A program made the translations under genes and the position numbers. Source: Arenicola marina (taxonomy: Eukaryota; Annelida; Polychaeta; Arenicolidae). From it: DNA of 64,000 bases. Of the stretch, positions 24,601 to 27,600 are shown piece by piece. The DNA lies in assembly GCA_964019135.1 (NCBI GenBank), contig OZ025257.1:41805798-41869797 (forward strand), read 5' to 3'. Positions within the stretch are counted from its first letter, which is position 1. Each line of letters opens with the position of its first letter. The notes under the pieces were generated by a model. That model was not told the DNA's origin, searched no databases, and saw only the letters and a program-made list of their open reading frames with translations.

Positions 24601-27600
24601 TACTGTGCTAGTTTGACAAGAGATAAACCCACTATTATAAACTGGCGTCCCCTTGATCACGTGATCAGTCGGTCCCCGCGCACGCGCAGTGATCACCGCG
24701 TGTTCACTTGTCCCTGATATAGTTTACTGTCTAGACAGATTCCTAAACCTGTGGCTTGAAATAATGCACTTGATGACAGTGTCGCGTGTGTAGTCTGTGA
24801 CCTTCAGGATTATTTACTCACTATATCATCGCCCTTTTTTTGTATTAGTATAGGAATAAAGTCTGATTCCTTCGTCTTGCAAATTTTGACACGTTATCTT
24901 CGGCCCACCTCGGGTTAGTGAAAGTTGTACTTATGAAATTAACGCCCACGGCTCTGTCCCCTGGTATGGCCATATCTGAAGGTCGTCTTTCAAGAGAACT
25001 CCTAATTGCTACCTAGAGTCAAGAATCTCGCCGCGTCTTCAAAAGGCTGTGGTTCCGAAACTTTATTATGGATCATACTTTAACGAAATAAATATTTCAG
25101 TTAAAATCCAGGAAAATGTTTATATTTATAATATTAATGCGATTGGTGTTAATATTGGATGATCGATTGTAGCCCTTTGCTATATTGCCTTGTGAAATGC
25201 TTTCCATTCAGCCAGCATTATTTGCTTTAACTTGTAAAGTCAATTTCAAAATTATTGAACTTTAACGATACCGCTTTTGCCCTCCGTTACCATGTCGTTA
25301 TTGAAATCACCTTGGCGTTATCTTATCTAGTCCCTCAGTGACAATACTTGTATGTATCTATATATCCTACCTGTTAAGTTTGGTTTCATGGTGGTTCTCT
25401 TTAGTATTCTCTGTTGGTTCTCTCGTTGGTTTCCACTCCTTGATACTACCCACCATGTGTGTTGTACAGGACACAATGTGTAACATATTCACTGTAAAAT
25501 CTACGAAGTTACAAGTTTATCCACATGTAATTTACCAATTAAGAAGCATTATTTACACACGATTATGTGTGCTTTTGATGCCAATTAAGCCCATTACCTA
25601 GGCGAAGCGACACCAATACTTTGTGTCTATATGACAGAGACAAGGGATTGAGGTACGAGATTCGAGGAAAGGTTATGAGCCTGAGTCATCATAAATAAGT
25701 CCAAATTATTAAATAATTGTGTTTAACTACATAATGGATATGATACGCTCAGTTATTCGTAAATTTTAGTCTACCTGAATTAGGATATAATTTGCTCAGA
25801 TCTTTGTTAATGTTAGTCTTAACTGAATTATGAGATGCCCAGGGCTCAAATATTCGTTCATTTCATTTTCGGTGTTTGCATAAAGTGTTAAATAAATTCC
25901 TTTCGAGGTCTCACTCAGAAGACATTAGAATTCGACCCCAAGCTATGTCCGGTTTCTTTCAACTCTCGAGTTTAAGAGCTTACACTGCAGCGTAACATAT
26001 ACCGTGCCTGAACGCTGGACTCTTGGCTCTCGTTGCTGGTACAGCTATCGTGATGGAAGTAAACTGGTAAAATCTCATGATTTGATATGTCCCCGGTGTC
26101 CATTGGCTGCAGAGCCTGTCTGTCTCACTCGATGTTGAGCTATTGGGCACCACTTGGTTCGTTCATTTACATGTCTGCCCTATCGTTATGACGGCAAAAT
26201 GATGATGATTTTGAACTAATTGCACTCGTTTCTTTACTGCAGGGACGAAGAATTACGCGCTGAAGTTCAAGCAGCGAATGAGAAGAGTGCGAAGCAAAAG
26301 GAAGAAGTTAACAGGTTTGTCATCATATTTCAATGCCTAGCCGACGTGGTCCGGTGCCGCCTTCGTGCCCTAGTGGGTAGCGCGCTCGACTGTTATCCAT
26401 TGTGCTCTGGTATATCAGTCCAGCGAACGGGGCGTGGTTTGAACCGCACCTGTGCAAAGGTCTATTTGTGCCAGATACAGATCTCATTTCTGCTTTTCGA
26501 AAGTAGTAGGGGATATACCCTGGGGACATGGCTCTCTTGTTACTTGGCCCTTTCGCTATGAAGTTAAACTTAAAACTGTATATCTCATTGTACCAAGGTA
26601 TGAAGTTTGGTCACAATGACGTTCTGGTCACTATGACGTTCTGGTCACTATGACGTTCTGGTCACTATGACGTTCTGGTCACTATGACGTTCTGGTCACT
26701 ATGACGTTCTGGTCACTATGACGTTCTGGTCACTATGACGTTTTGGTCACTATGACGTTTTGGTCGCTATGGCGTTTTGGGTTGTAACACACGTCGCCTG
26801 TGTGGTGTTTCAGGCTGCGAGAGGTGGTAGAGCAGCAGCAAGCGGAACGAGAGCGGATGGTGGAGGAGGCCGCCAGTCTCCGGCATGAAGGCGAGGCGGT
26901 CGTGGCGGAGCGGGACGCTCTCAGCCTGGAGATGATCGAGCTGAGAGAGGAGAACCGGAAACTGACCGAGGTAAGGTATTGTGGGAGAGAGATGGCGCGG
27001 CGGGGGGGGGGGGGGGGTGATAGGGGGGGGACGGTGGGCGGGGTGATAGGGAACTGACACCTGAAAGAGAAGAACCGGAAACTGACCGAGGTAGGCCGCG
27101 TGGAAGAGAAATGTCGGAGGGGGTGGGGGCGTGATAGGGAGGGGACGGTGGGCGGGGTGATAGGGAACTGACCAACTTTACTGAGGGGATGTTAAGTACT
27201 GGTTAAAGAACGAGTTCGGAGTGCATTCGCCAAATGAACAACGTAACATAGAGTGTTTTATTTTAGGAAGCATGACAGCGAGCTTTTTGTAACGTACTTA
27301 TATAACGGTTATAACAAGGCATTAGTTCTGCTCATGATTCGCGTGGTTCATTTTCCATGTTTGGAAATAGGAAATCGACTATGGTATCGACTGCACTGCA
27401 CGACTAATGCGTGAGTGAGCATTAGACAAACGAGGGTTTGCTTGAAAATGAAGGAACGACCGATCAACTAATGCACCAGTCAGTGCGAAGCCTCACGGGG
27501 GTGGGAGGGCAGGGGGGGAAGTAGACATTTGGAAAATCTTGTTTTCTAAATCCCCACACAAGGTTCAAGTCGTCCCGTCTAATTTCTATATATTTAGTGT

